Source of the DNA: JBGUVL01 sp964370395
Lineage (GTDB): Bacteria > Bacillota_I > Bacilli_A > Erysipelotrichales > Erysipelotrichaceae
Length of the DNA: 64,000 nt
Assembly (NCBI GenBank): GCA_964370395.1
Contig: CAYJIZ010000004.1
Span: 1 to 64,000 of the forward strand
Reading direction: 5' to 3'
A model generated the notes under the pieces. The model saw only the letters and a program-made list of their open reading frames with translations. It did no database searches and was not told where the DNA came from. Both the position numbers and the translations under genes were made by a program. Below are positions 17,142 to 26,989 of the stretch, piece by piece (within the stretch, counting starts at the first letter, position 1; the number at the start of each line of letters is the position of its first letter).

Positions 17142-17334
17142 AACGATAAATTGATAACTCCAAAATGAATTGTGCAACAACAAACCCTAACCCGATTGAC
17201 AACAGTAACAACAACAATTGTACCTTCGCAGGTTCATTCACTTTACAAAACAATTCAAACTTAATGCAGCTTAATGCATAAAACGAAATCGCAAAGCAAA
17301 ATAGATAAACTGCAATCACAATCCAATCTAGCAT
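17140..17334 (-). CDS. DUF1146 (YwzB-like) small membrane protein
   Basis: A 64-residue protein with two hydrophobic helices (about 3-25 and 41-60) joined by a charged loop with the IKFELF segment typical of DUF1146/YwzB. In Bacillus ywzB is close to mbl and spoIIID; here it lies just upstream of the mreB-like gene in transcription order, which supports the assignment. It overlaps the end of the ligase-like gene by 7 bases and has an AAGGAG site. The function of the family is unknown. Confidence 0.8.
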   Translation of the reverse strand: MLDWIVIAVYLFCFAISFYALSCIKFELFCKVNEPAKVQLLLLLLSIGLGFVVAQFILELSIYR

Positions 17335-18566
17335 ACACTCAACTCCTTACGATACATATCCATACCTCCAAAAACAAATAGGAATACCATTCCTGTTTGT
17401 ACCCAGAATATTGGGAAGTCAATAATACAGAAAGCAATTGTCACCATCAGGAATCCAAACATTAGCGATGCCAATGTACGATCTATTTTTTTCGTTAATA
17501 AACGAATCAATATGCGCAGTTGCGAAAACAGAAACACCAAGAAAATAATCGTTCCCACAATTCCAAAAGAAACCAAAGGCTCCAAAAATATCGTATGCGC
17601 ATGTTGGGAAGAGATTCCCAACTTGTATTGCTTTAAACTTTCCATTCCATACGTTGCAATGTACTCTTTCGTATACGAATCGTACACATTATAATACGTA
17701 AGTGGTCCACGCCCAAACAACCAAGAATCTTGAATGATCAACACCGCTGTTTCCCAAATCTTTGTTCTTCTTCCAATCGCTAAGCCTTGTGAAGCCAAAC
17801 GAGGTAACAAGTTCGGTTTTAGTGACAATAATCCAACGGCACCAATACCAGCAAAAATTGTACATCCAAATAACTTATACCAACGATTCACAAGTAACAT
17901 CGCAAGAACACCTAATGCAAGGCACAACCAAGCAATGCGTCCTCCCGTTAAATAAAGGGCAAATAGATTCAAGCATCCAATGCCTGCATAGTAGAAACGA
18001 AAGCTAAGTTTACTAATGCGAAAGAACTTATAAACACACATACATTCGATAAACAACAACATCATTGCATAATAATTCGCATTGAAATAAAAGGTATGCA
18101 CACGAAACTGTGGTTTATTTTGAATATCCAAAAAGCCCATTCCTTCAAATAAACTCATATAATGAAATTGCTCCACTACTGCTACAACAACCGCAACAAC
18201 ACTTAATATAATTGCGATATCTAAAATTTGTTCAAATAAATCGCGATAAATGTAACGACGATAATGAATGACATTAATAAACATTGCCCCTAGTCCAAAG
18301 CTCAACAGTAAACCTAACCAGTTACCACTCAACGTTGAAGTTATCATCAAATACAAAGAAAACAACATCAGAGCTTTCGCACCTGTGATACGTTTTAATG
18401 TTTCCACAAAATTAGACTTCACTAAAATATAAACCATTCCAAGTAAAACAACACCTACACTAATTTCCCATGGCAAAAAAATAGATGCGAATAAAATTGT
18501 AATTAATCGATCATCTACTGTGTATGTATTTTTGAACTCATACAAAAAACTTCTTACGTATCCCAT
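17328..18566 (-). CDS. O-antigen ligase/Wzy-like polymerase
   Basis: A 412-residue polytopic membrane protein with about eleven helices. A long extracytoplasmic loop after TGGRIAWLCLALG contains the HAHTIFLE segment, the histidine-bearing motif of the Wzy_C/O-antigen ligase family, whose members join lipid-linked glycans or polymerise them. It is expressed with the YwzB-like gene (7-base overlap) and lies in the same cluster as tagO, so a role in exporting or assembling a cell-surface glycopolymer is reasonable. The actual substrate cannot be read from the sequence. Confidence 0.82.
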   Translation of the reverse strand: MGYVRSFLYEFKNTYTVDDRLITILFASIFLPWEISVGVVLLGMVYILVKSNFVETLKRITGAKALMLFSLYLMITSTLSGNWLGLLLSFGLGAMFINVIHYRRYIYRDLFEQILDIAIILSVVAVVVAVVEQFHYMSLFEGMGFLDIQNKPQFRVHTFYFNANYYAMMLLFIECMCVYKFFRISKLSFRFYYAGIGCLNLFALYLTGGRIAWLCLALGVLAMLLVNRWYKLFGCTIFAGIGAVGLLSLKPNLLPRLASQGLAIGRRTKIWETAVLIIQDSWLFGRGPLTYYNVYDSYTKEYIATYGMESLKQYKLGISSQHAHTIFLEPLVSFGIVGTIIFLVFLFSQLRILIRLLTKKIDRTLASLMFGFLMVTIAFCIIDFPIFWVQTGMVFLFVFGGMDMYRKELSVC

Positions 18567-18670
18567 ATGTTCACCCCATCCTTAGCATTATACCACCTTT
18601 CTTTCTTTTTTTAAATAATCGTAATTATTTTAAAATATGGTAAAATAAAACTACAGATGGAGGTGTTTGT

Positions 18671-19054
18671 ATGAATCAATTACATCACATAGCAATTTAC
18701 ACAGATCATTTCAGCGAAACAATTAAATTCTATAAAGATGTATTCCAATGTTATCCAAAAGGGTTTTTCAAACTTAATGGTGGTGATGCATGTATGCTTT
18801 ATTTAAATGAAGATGTAATCATCGAAGTGTTTGAGAAAGACAAAACTTACCCAAAAGGTAGTTTTGCTCATATTGCCATCAGTTGCGAAGATGTTGATGC
18901 ATTATACGAAAAAGCATTGTTATGTGGAGCAACGTCAAAACAAGAACCACATGATATTATTATCGGTTTAGAAAGACCAATGGAAGCTCGCGTCGCTTTC
19001 ATCATTGGACCAGCAAACGAAATCGTAGAACTATTTAAAGAAAAACAAGCATAA
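18671..19054 (+). CDS. VOC-family (glyoxalase-like) protein
   Basis: A 127-residue protein with paired beta-alpha-beta-beta-beta units of the vicinal oxygen chelate fold. It begins LHHIAIYTDHFSETIKFY, and FAHIAISCEDVDALYEKAL starts the second half, ending with GPANEIVELF. Possible metal ligands are His and Glu residues in these units (HHIAI, EVF, HIAI, EIVEL). The family covers glyoxalase I, fosfomycin-resistance and dioxygenase-like proteins; no specific reaction can be assigned. It has a GGAGGTG site and stands alone, divergent from the ligase gene. Confidence 0.85.
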   Translation: MNQLHHIAIYTDHFSETIKFYKDVFQCYPKGFFKLNGGDACMLYLNEDVIIEVFEKDKTYPKGSFAHIAISCEDVDALYEKALLCGATSKQEPHDIIIGLERPMEARVAFIIGPANEIVELFKEKQA

Positions 19055-19091
19055 CGTGTACTTAACAAGTAGCGCGTATGCTTGTTTTTTT
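19041..19091. terminator. Bidirectional terminator between the VOC gene and the VWA gene
   Basis: Arms ACAAGCATA (19045-19053) and TATGCTTGT (19077-19085) enclose a partly paired interior. A T-run follows on the plus strand and TTTTTC on the minus strand, serving both convergent genes. Confidence 0.7.
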
Positions 19092-19110
19092 ATTGTATAT
19101 CTACTGTTTT

Positions 19111-22100
19111 TTATAATTTCTTTTTACTTCTGCGTTTCATTCGCACTGCAATGATAATTCCCACAATACTAGATAACGCAATCGCAACATACAAGTAAGG
19201 TAACGTATCCGCTGTCGTATCTGATGTTCCCACCGTTTTGTCGCCTGCTTTCTTATTCTCTTCTTTATTATGCATTGCATTTGCCGTCAATTGAATTGGC
19301 ATTCTCACTTCCAGCATTCCTGTCGTTTTGTTGTAAGTAAAACTTCCTGTCCAATTCACAAAGGTATAGCCATTTTTAATCATGGCATTAATATCAATCG
19401 ATGTTCCTTCTAAATAAATTCCTGAACCAATCGTTGATTGTATTCCTGAACCAGCATTTAAGGTTACAGTAAAGTAATTAAGTTGCGCAGAGGCATCCTT
19501 ATCATTCACTACGATTTCTCTACCTGTGGATGCGCCATCAACATAAATAGTATAAGAACCATTCGCAACCTTTGATAAATTGCTAATTGTTGCACCGTCT
19601 TTTCCTTTTAACGTGATTTCCTTATTTGTGTTTTCCCATGGGCTACCATCTTTTGTCACATTGATTTCTACTTTACTATACGTAACAAGTTTACTGCTAG
19701 CAGTTAAGACTACACGATCGTTTATCGTAAATGTATTCTTTGTTTTCTTATCAGCTAACGTTGTATCACCTGTCCACTTCACAAATTGATAGTCATCTTT
19801 TAATGTCGCATCGATGGTAACACTGTCACCTTTTAAGTACACACCATTTCCACTTACACTACCAATACCCGCATCGTGTATTAACACAACACTAAAGTAA
19901 TCCAGTGTCACACTTTTATTAACACCGGTAGTAGTAAGTGACATATACGTATCCTTCCCTGCCACTTGTACCACATAACTTCCTACATCAACTTGTGTTA
20001 AGTCAGTGACAATCGCACCAGTTGTCGTATTTTTAAGTGTAATACTACTCTTATCAAACCCAACATATTGACTACCATCCAAGTTTACATTGATATTTAC
20101 TTGACTCACTTTTTTCGAATTTGCTTTCAGTTCATGCTTTTGGTCCATCACCAACGAACTAGTTAAGTCAGGCAATGTAATATTTGTGTTTCCTTTGGTA
20201 CCAGTCCAATTCACAAATGCATGATTTGCATCTTTGGTAGTAGCGCTAATTGAAGCAGCACTTCCTTTTAAGAATACAAACGTATTCGAACCTTCACTAA
20301 CACCACTAAATCCTTCATCATAAGTAAGCAATAGCGAATAGTATGGCACACTAACATTCAATGTTCGTTGCTTATCGATATCATCTTGCGTTACTTGAAT
20401 CTTAATCGATGTTTTTGTCGTTCCTTCATAAATGAAGTAATCCCCTACACCTACTTGTGTAACATCTACTTTCGTTCCATTCACGTCATGAACGTTGATG
20501 TCTTTTCCAGAATTTTGCCATGCGACATCATCTTTTGTCACATCCACTTGAATCTTTGTCGTTGTTGGTGCTATGATCGTTGATTTAGACGTCGCATTAA
20601 CCTCTTCTTTTTGATTCATTACAACAGAATTGGAACTATTTGTCTTTGCATCCACTGTATTTCCAACCCAAGCTTCAAAAACATAATCGCTTGCTGGAGT
20701 CGCACTAATCGTTGCTGTCGTACCTTTTAAATAATTACCTTCTCCATTCACAGAAGCAATACCTGCATCTGTATTGATTTTTAATGAATAGTAATCAATG
20801 GTTTCACTCACATTTGTCCCTTCCGTAACCGTAACCATTATCCCAGTAGAAACTCCATTCACTTGTAATGTGTAGTTACCTGGGACCACTTTATCAAAAT
20901 TATCATACGTAATAATGGAATTTGTTGTATCATCTTTTAATTGTACTTTCGCTAGAATTGCATTTTTTTCATTTCCTTCTGGAAATGGCGAATCATCCAA
21001 TTTCAACGTGATATCAACTTTTTGCGTGATTAATGTCGCGCTAGCTTCCATCGTTGTTGTTTGATTCATCTCAACTGTCGTTTTTGCAGCATTCACATTA
21101 TTAGGTGACAATGGTGAACTCGGTGTCGAAGTAGTATCTTGCCCTTTCCATTGATTAAACTTGTAACCACCTGTTAACGTCGCTTCAAATTCAGCAATTT
21201 CTCCTTTTAAATACACATACTGATTGTTTGATACATCTTCCCCATTCGCTTTTAATGAAACAATTCCGGTTCCACCTGTCAGCGATAATGTATAGTAATG
21301 AATTGTTGCTTTTCCTGATTTATTCGCAATATCAATTGTTTGCATTGTGTCTTTATAAGTGTTTGTCGTTTCATCTATTACTTCAAACACTTTAAATGCT
21401 GTTCCATCAGGAATATTGGTAAAGTCGCTATGTTTTGTTCCAGTAGAATCTTCAATTACAAATTTCTTACTTGTTCCAATCCAGTCAACATTGTCTTTTT
21501 TCACTTCAATTACTACTCCCGCTTGTACGTTCGTTGTGACCTCATTACTAGTGGCGGGATTAGTTAATGTAGTAACACCATCCATCGAGGTTAGTTTCGC
21601 AGTATTCTTCACAGCTCCGCTTGTTAATCCTGCTTGAATTTTTGCTGTTACTTTCAATTCTGCTGTGCTATTTGCAGCAACCTTTATATCACTCCATGTC
21701 ACTTCATTATTATTAAGCGAAAAAGTTGCAATCCCCGCAGCAGTAGCATCTTTTATATCTGTTAATTCAGCGGGAAGTGTATCACTAACCTTAAGTTTGT
21801 TTAATTCTGTATTAGAATGATTACTCACACTTATCGTATAGGTTAATGTATCATTAGCAATCGCGATGGATGAGTTAACACTCTTATTTATGCTCGTAAT
21901 ACGTGAAGCACGACCATTGTTTCCTAACGTCATCGTAATTTTTCCATTTTCAAAATGTTCAGCTGAAATTAAAGGAGCTGTTTGCGTAACGTTATTGTTA
22001 TCTGCTGAAATTTTAGACTTTTCCACTGTATGTTCATGCGCTTTTTGAATTCCATTACGAAATGCGTAATATCCACTCGTATCCGCTCCATCTATAGCCG

Positions 22101-24384
22101 CTTCACAATCCATCATCGTTTTGTCTAAAGCTGCTACAAACTCATTATTCTTTAGCATTTCTTCTGTAATTCCCAAATCCTTATACGTACCGATTTCACT
22201 TACTTTTATATCAAGTCCAGTCACCCCTTTTGCTGCACTTACCATATCAGTCGTAATATAAACATCGTTTAATGTTCCTGGTGTATAAGGTTTACCTATC
22301 GGATTTCCTTTAAGGAAATGGCTAATATCACTAACACTAGCATCTCCATTAGTGTTGTATCCTACATGATCTAAGGTTCCAACAATTCCAGTTAAAGAGT
22401 TAGTAAAGTAATAGTAGTTATTATCAATACTAGGATTATATGTCACTACCGTACCACCTACAGTATTGTTTGCATCATTTGGATCTTTCATAAACTCATT
22501 TGTATAAAACACATGTTGCCCATTTGTACTTGGATCAGCTAATGAAGCATCAGATAACTTCACATTATAAGAAACATTTAACTTTGTTGCATCTTCGTAC
22601 GTTACCCCATCCGCCTTGATCTTTTTTAAACATTTCTCTAAATCTGCCGAAGTAATATACCATTCTACAACATCGTTATTTTTGTTTACACTTCTTGATT
22701 TATCAACCACGACACTTCCTTCAAGATCTTTAAATTTATATACCAATTTATTTGATGTTGAGCTTGCTTGATCTAACTCACCTTTAATCACATCATCTGG
22801 ATTTGTAGTGGAACCTGTAACGGAAATACCTGCAGTCTCATTAAATTCAAACCCTTTTCCAATCTCGTCCTTAAAGTACACAGATGTTTTCACACCGTTA
22901 ATTTCTTCCTCATCCACAGGTTGACGAATCACTTCTGTAGCATTCGCTACATCTTTGGCTAACTTATCAAACGCTTCTTGAATTTTTGAATAGTCATTTG
23001 CATATTTGTAGTAATAGCTATATTCGTAATTTGACGGGACTGCATACTTTTCATATCCATCTCTCGCATCTGTCACTAATTTTCCAATACTAGCTTGAAC
23101 ATCCTCAGCAGCTGATTTTGTCACCAGTATCTTATCACTCACTTCTGGAGTTCCTACCCAACTAGGATCAATCGCTTCCCCTTTTATTGCTTTCGCCATA
23201 TCTGCAGGATTTAATCCTATCCAAGCATATTTTTTATTGCCTTTTGTATCATTATTAACATATGGTCCATTAATATCCGAACCTAATCCTACTGAATAAA
23301 ACTTGATTTTGTCTTTCGTGGATGGATATTTAAGACTTGTATTATAATTATTATATGCTGCATCCATCTTATCTTTCATTAATGCACTACTAAGAATTAA
23401 GGATGCAGTAATTTGAGCTAGTTTATCATTCGATGTTGTATCTTCATTCCCACTTCCTATATATGCAGTATTCGTTAATATGTCATTAATATCAAACCAT
23501 TTTAGATTACCATAAGTTGCCCCGCCATCTGATAATAAAAACACAAATGGTCTTCTCTCCTTTATATCTATTTCATTTGTAGTTTTCGCTTCAATATCAA
23601 CAATTGCTTTTTGAACACTTCCAACAACTCCTTTTTGCGTTTTTGTCCCTCCATTCGCATATGCAAATGTCATCTCGGGACCATAAGGCATAACGAAACT
23701 CTTCACATCAACTTGTTGGCCATTCTCAACTTTATATAATCCATCACCAAAATACACATAAGTAATATTTTCTTTCTTAAATGTTAAATATTTATTACTC
23801 TTAGTGTCTTTTAGAAAATAAGAATCAAGTGGTAACATTTCTTGATTTCCACTTTCGTTATATATTGTAACCGATACCCTATTTTCAGGGTTCGCCTGCA
23901 TAATAATATCGATTGCGTTATTCGTTGCATCAACCATCGCTTCTAATCTTGAAACTGATTTTTCAGGATCACCTGGAGCGGCTGTATTAATATCTAGCAC
24001 TGTCATCGAACCAGACCCATCCAACACAAAAACAACATCTGCTGCAACATCACTAGTAATAACACTGGATACTGTAGAAATGTATTCTTGCGTTAAGGCA
24101 GAAAGATCAATTTGAAAAGTTCCGTCATCTTTTGAAGTTACTGACTTATCTACCCAGATTCGTCCATTCCCAGCTGCTTCACCAAAACCTCCGGCACCTG
24201 ATGCTGTTTCTTCATGTTCTGGAATTGCCGTGTTTGCATCTGCAACAACTTCAAACACTTGGTTGTCTTTTGTTACATACGTTCCATTTGCTGCTTTGAT
24301 TTGAAAGCTAGGCAAAACAATCATTGATATCACAACACTTACCAACAATAATACAATTTTCAATTTCTTTGATACTTTCTTCAT
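19111..24384 (-). CDS. Giant VWA-domain surface protein with five repeats
   Basis: A 1757-residue secreted, probably wall-linked adhesin-like protein. Residues 1-32 are a signal peptide. A von Willebrand A domain starts near 115 with the MIDAS motif DGSGS (122-126). A DUF11-type isopeptide-style domain lies at about 850-965. Then five related units of about 140-165 residues each follow (about 970-1710): a short beta domain, a YYSL/DYFSV strand and a divergent InlB-B-like module with GxYLKGxxxxxxAT and FVxWTG. The tail has GTSDTTADTLPY, a hydrophobic helix and RMKRRSKKKL, the layout of a sortase signal but without a canonical LPXTG. A strong AAAGGAGAGG site precedes the ATG. It is a single-gene unit; the ligand is unknown. 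Confidence 0.88.
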   Translation of the reverse strand: MKKVSKKLKIVLLLVSVVISMIVLPSFQIKAANGTYVTKDNQVFEVVADANTAIPEHEETASGAGGFGEAAGNGRIWVDKSVTSKDDGTFQIDLSALTQEYISTVSSVITSDVAADVVFVLDGSGSMTVLDINTAAPGDPEKSVSRLEAMVDATNNAIDIIMQANPENRVSVTIYNESGNQEMLPLDSYFLKDTKSNKYLTFKKENITYVYFGDGLYKVENGQQVDVKSFVMPYGPEMTFAYANGGTKTQKGVVGSVQKAIVDIEAKTTNEIDIKERRPFVFLLSDGGATYGNLKWFDINDILTNTAYIGSGNEDTTSNDKLAQITASLILSSALMKDKMDAAYNNYNTSLKYPSTKDKIKFYSVGLGSDINGPYVNNDTKGNKKYAWIGLNPADMAKAIKGEAIDPSWVGTPEVSDKILVTKSAAEDVQASIGKLVTDARDGYEKYAVPSNYEYSYYYKYANDYSKIQEAFDKLAKDVANATEVIRQPVDEEEINGVKTSVYFKDEIGKGFEFNETAGISVTGSTTNPDDVIKGELDQASSTSNKLVYKFKDLEGSVVVDKSRSVNKNNDVVEWYITSADLEKCLKKIKADGVTYEDATKLNVSYNVKLSDASLADPSTNGQHVFYTNEFMKDPNDANNTVGGTVVTYNPSIDNNYYYFTNSLTGIVGTLDHVGYNTNGDASVSDISHFLKGNPIGKPYTPGTLNDVYITTDMVSAAKGVTGLDIKVSEIGTYKDLGITEEMLKNNEFVAALDKTMMDCEAAIDGADTSGYYAFRNGIQKAHEHTVEKSKISADNNNVTQTAPLISAEHFENGKITMTLGNNGRASRITSINKSVNSSIAIANDTLTYTISVSNHSNTELNKLKVSDTLPAELTDIKDATAAGIATFSLNNNEVTWSDIKVAANSTAELKVTAKIQAGLTSGAVKNTAKLTSMDGVTTLTNPATSNEVTTNVQAGVVIEVKKDNVDWIGTSKKFVIEDSTGTKHSDFTNIPDGTAFKVFEVIDETTNTYKDTMQTIDIANKSGKATIHYYTLSLTGGTGIVSLKANGEDVSNNQYVYLKGEIAEFEATLTGGYKFNQWKGQDTTSTPSSPLSPNNVNAAKTTVEMNQTTTMEASATLITQKVDITLKLDDSPFPEGNEKNAILAKVQLKDDTTNSIITYDNFDKVVPGNYTLQVNGVSTGIMVTVTEGTNVSETIDYYSLKINTDAGIASVNGEGNYLKGTTATISATPASDYVFEAWVGNTVDAKTNSSNSVVMNQKEEVNATSKSTIIAPTTTKIQVDVTKDDVAWQNSGKDINVHDVNGTKVDVTQVGVGDYFIYEGTTKTSIKIQVTQDDIDKQRTLNVSVPYYSLLLTYDEGFSGVSEGSNTFVFLKGSAASISATTKDANHAFVNWTGTKGNTNITLPDLTSSLVMDQKHELKANSKKVSQVNINVNLDGSQYVGFDKSSITLKNTTTGAIVTDLTQVDVGSYVVQVAGKDTYMSLTTTGVNKSVTLDYFSVVLIHDAGIGSVSGNGVYLKGDSVTIDATLKDDYQFVKWTGDTTLADKKTKNTFTINDRVVLTASSKLVTYSKVEINVTKDGSPWENTNKEITLKGKDGATISNLSKVANGSYTIYVDGASTGREIVVNDKDASAQLNYFTVTLNAGSGIQSTIGSGIYLEGTSIDINAMIKNGYTFVNWTGSFTYNKTTGMLEVRMPIQLTANAMHNKEENKKAGDKTVGTSDTTADTLPYLYVAIALSSIVGIIIAVRMKRRSKKKL

Positions 24385-24615
24385 TATGAAACCTCTCCTT
24401 TTAATAACATTCCCTCATCATAATATTTGTTTAATTATAGTTATACTTTTAAATTGGGCGATAATAAAAGGACATTCAAACCAATAACCAAAATCTTTTT
24501 TCCCTTTATTTTCCTATTTTATGATACGCTACATTATTATATTTTGATAGTTAAATCGTAATTATATAACTTAATTATACTACCAAATGGAAATAAATGA
24601 CAATTTATTATCAAT

Positions 24616-24646
24616 AAAAAACAACCTTAGGCATTTTGCCTAAGGT
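24616..24646 (-). terminator. Terminator after the MFS gene
   Basis: A perfect 10-bp stem ACCTTAGGCA/TGCCTAAGGT with a 3-base loop, overlapping the stop codon. T-runs lie on both sides. Confidence 0.85.
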
Positions 24647-25856
24647 CTTTTTTTTCCTCTGTTTTTTGTTTTGTTTTAAAATAATAAATTATCATTAATC
24701 CTGCAGAAACAAAGAAGAATACTCCTGCATAGAAGAAGGATAGCTTCGCACCCATTTCATAAATGAAACCAGCGAACAATGCTCCTGCAATCATCCCTAG
24801 ACTTTTCATTGCATTATAGAACCCCATAACCATATGAGAATTGTCTTGGCTACTTCTGCTTGCACACATATCTTGTAGCAGAGGAATGTAGATTGCATTC
24901 ACCGCAAAGAATAATAAATTCATAATAATAAATGGAAGAATATCACTAAAGAAAGTAACACCTAATAGGAATGTTCCTCCAAGTCCTAGTACATAAATAA
25001 TAGATTTCTTCACTTGTGTATTACGCATAATCCATATGCACACTGTTGTATTCGCAAATAATGAGATGAAACCAACAACTGCTTTCAACATACCATTATA
25101 AGAAGAATTAAAATTAAATTGATCTTTAATAAAGAAATTAAAACTTTGATCATACGCAGTGGATGCGGATGAGGTTAAGAATACTACGAAGAATAATAGA
25201 GCGAAGATTGCAGTCATGAATTTACGAGAATCGATGAATGCTTGGAAAGGATTGCTATCGCGTAATAGTGAACCTTTGGCTTCTTCCTCTTTTCGATCAT
25301 TTTTTAAGAAAACATAGAATAAGACACCACTTAACATCAGTGTAAAACTTTGTAAGGCGAAGGTAATAGGAATGGATACCACTCCAACAAATCCTCCTAC
25401 CATATAACCAAAAGCACCAAACACAGTCGCAAAAGTAGCGCTTAACGCCAAGTACTTACCACGTTGCTCAAGTGTGCTTTCGTGAATGATGTAGGTAAGG
25501 AAACTTACCATGATTCCACCAACAAAGAAACCTGATAATAAACGAGCAAACATAATCGTAGGTAAGGTTTGCATAATCGCAAATAACGCCTGTCCTACTC
25601 CATACCCAATACAACATATCCCAAGTACTTTTTTACTTCCCATACGCTTTACTTGTTTTGCCCATAATGGGGAAAACAAAAAGTTCGTAAAAGACATACC
25701 CGCAAACAACAAACCAAATGAATAATCTGGCAACTGTAAGTTTTTAATTAAAGTAGGGGTAATGGGATGGGCAAAGTTTGCCGCTAAGCTTTCCATTGCG
25801 ACAATCGCAAAGAAAAGCGTCCAATGGTATTTTTCTATAAATCCTTTTATTCTCAT
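24627..25856 (-). CDS. Major facilitator superfamily transporter
   Basis: A 409-residue permease with about twelve helices. Motif A-like GxxxxKRMGSKK follows helix 2 (WAKQVKRMGSKKVLG), and the RLLSGFFVGG segment in helix 4 is typical of drug:proton antiporters of the 12-helix DHA1 type. A central cytoplasmic loop is rich in K, E and R. Substrate unknown; drug or metabolite efflux is only inferred from the family. Its ATG overlaps the TGA of the AI-2E gene (ATGA), so the two are translationally coupled. This overlap also shows that TGA is a true stop in this genome. Confidence 0.9.
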   Translation of the reverse strand: MRIKGFIEKYHWTLFFAIVAMESLAANFAHPITPTLIKNLQLPDYSFGLLFAGMSFTNFLFSPLWAKQVKRMGSKKVLGICCIGYGVGQALFAIMQTLPTIMFARLLSGFFVGGIMVSFLTYIIHESTLEQRGKYLALSATFATVFGAFGYMVGGFVGVVSIPITFALQSFTLMLSGVLFYVFLKNDRKEEEAKGSLLRDSNPFQAFIDSRKFMTAIFALLFFVVFLTSSASTAYDQSFNFFIKDQFNFNSSYNGMLKAVVGFISLFANTTVCIWIMRNTQVKKSIIYVLGLGGTFLLGVTFFSDILPFIIMNLLFFAVNAIYIPLLQDMCASRSSQDNSHMVMGFYNAMKSLGMIAGALFAGFIYEMGAKLSFFYAGVFFFVSAGLMIIYYFKTKQKTEEKKDLRQNA

Positions 25857-26980
25857 GTTTTCTTCACTTTCTTTTTCATCTGTGTTCGGCGTTGTACTTC
25901 ATCAGCAAACAAGCGATAACCAACTGCTAACATTGGCAATCCTATAATCATACCGACAATACCAAATAAACCACCACCCACACTTACTGCTAATAATACC
26001 CACAGTCCTGATAATCCAACGGAATTACCAACTACTCTTGGATAAATTAGGTTTGATTCAAACTGTTGTAGTAAAATACCGAAGACAACAAAGATAACAG
26101 CTTGAATTGGATCTACAAACAATAATAACAAAGCTCCAAATCCAGTTCCAATGATTGGCCCAAAAATTGGAATAATGTTTGTACAACCAATCACAACTGC
26201 TAAGATAGGAGCGTACTCTAATTGTAAGATACTTGCTCCGATGTAACACAATACTCCGATAATGATCGCTTCCACTAATTGGCCTGATACAAAACTTGAA
26301 AATGTCTTGTTTGTAAGTTTTATTACATGTACCAAATGATTGTATTTTGGTTGTGGTAAAAAAGCATATAAGGCTTTTTTACTTTGGCGAATCAGTTTTT
26401 CTTTGCTTACCGATAAATACACAGCAATCACTACCGCCATAACAACATTTGTCAAAGTAGCGATGATGCCAGAAGTAATGGAAACAATTTTTGGTAAAAT
26501 GCCACTTGCAACGTTGATGATCGCTGTTTCAATTTCTGCACTGTATTGATCAATTTGGCTAATGACACTAGAATCGATTCCCCAACTCTTCATCACATCT
26601 TGTGCTAATTGTTGGGTTGAACTCACATACGATGGAAATTCCACAATTAGTGTTTTAATGCTATCGATTAGTTGTGGTACCACAATACTTATCACAAATG
26701 CCAATCCACCTATGATACACAATAACGACAACACCACAGCAATAACCTTTCTTCCTTTGGTAATGGAAGCAGGTAATTTACGTAAGAAGAAGCGCATTGG
26801 TAAATTGAAAATAAAAGCAAAGGCAAAGGCAATCGCAAATGGCGTTAATAGCGATGCTATTTTTGAAACAAAAGCGATGACCATATCTAACTTCACGATA
26901 AACAACACGAGTAAAACTGTGTATGTTATGATCCATAAAATGTTTTTGTACGTTAATTGACTTAATAGTTTATCTTTCAT
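25853..26980 (-). CDS. AI-2E family transporter
   Basis: A 375-residue integral membrane protein of the AI-2E (YdbI/YtvI/PerM) family with about eight helices. The C-terminal half shows the family signature GCTNIIPIFGPIIG and LIYPRVVGNSVGLSGLWVL. Despite the name, members include sodium/proton antiporters and putative peptide or autoinducer exporters, so the cargo is open. The ATG at 26980 follows AGAGG; the in-frame GTG at 26986 lies within that site. It is downstream of uvrB with a 9-base gap and coupled to the MFS gene. Confidence 0.92.
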   Translation of the reverse strand: MKDKLLSQLTYKNILWIITYTVLLVLFIVKLDMVIAFVSKIASLLTPFAIAFAFAFIFNLPMRFFLRKLPASITKGRKVIAVVLSLLCIIGGLAFVISIVVPQLIDSIKTLIVEFPSYVSSTQQLAQDVMKSWGIDSSVISQIDQYSAEIETAIINVASGILPKIVSITSGIIATLTNVVMAVVIAVYLSVSKEKLIRQSKKALYAFLPQPKYNHLVHVIKLTNKTFSSFVSGQLVEAIIIGVLCYIGASILQLEYAPILAVVIGCTNIIPIFGPIIGTGFGALLLLFVDPIQAVIFVVFGILLQQFESNLIYPRVVGNSVGLSGLWVLLAVSVGGGLFGIVGMIIGLPMLAVGYRLFADEVQRRTQMKKKVKKT

Positions 26981-26989
26981 ATGCACCTC

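Noticed and set aside
19500..21500. Possible CRISPR-like or recent tandem DNA repeats in the VWA gene
   Set aside because: The repetition is at protein level in units of about 140-165 residues with strong divergence; there are no short identical DNA repeats or spacers.
24385..24626. Riboswitch or small RNA upstream of the VWA gene
   Set aside because: The spacer is AT-rich with -10-like boxes, but I could not find a stable conserved fold apart from the MFS terminator.
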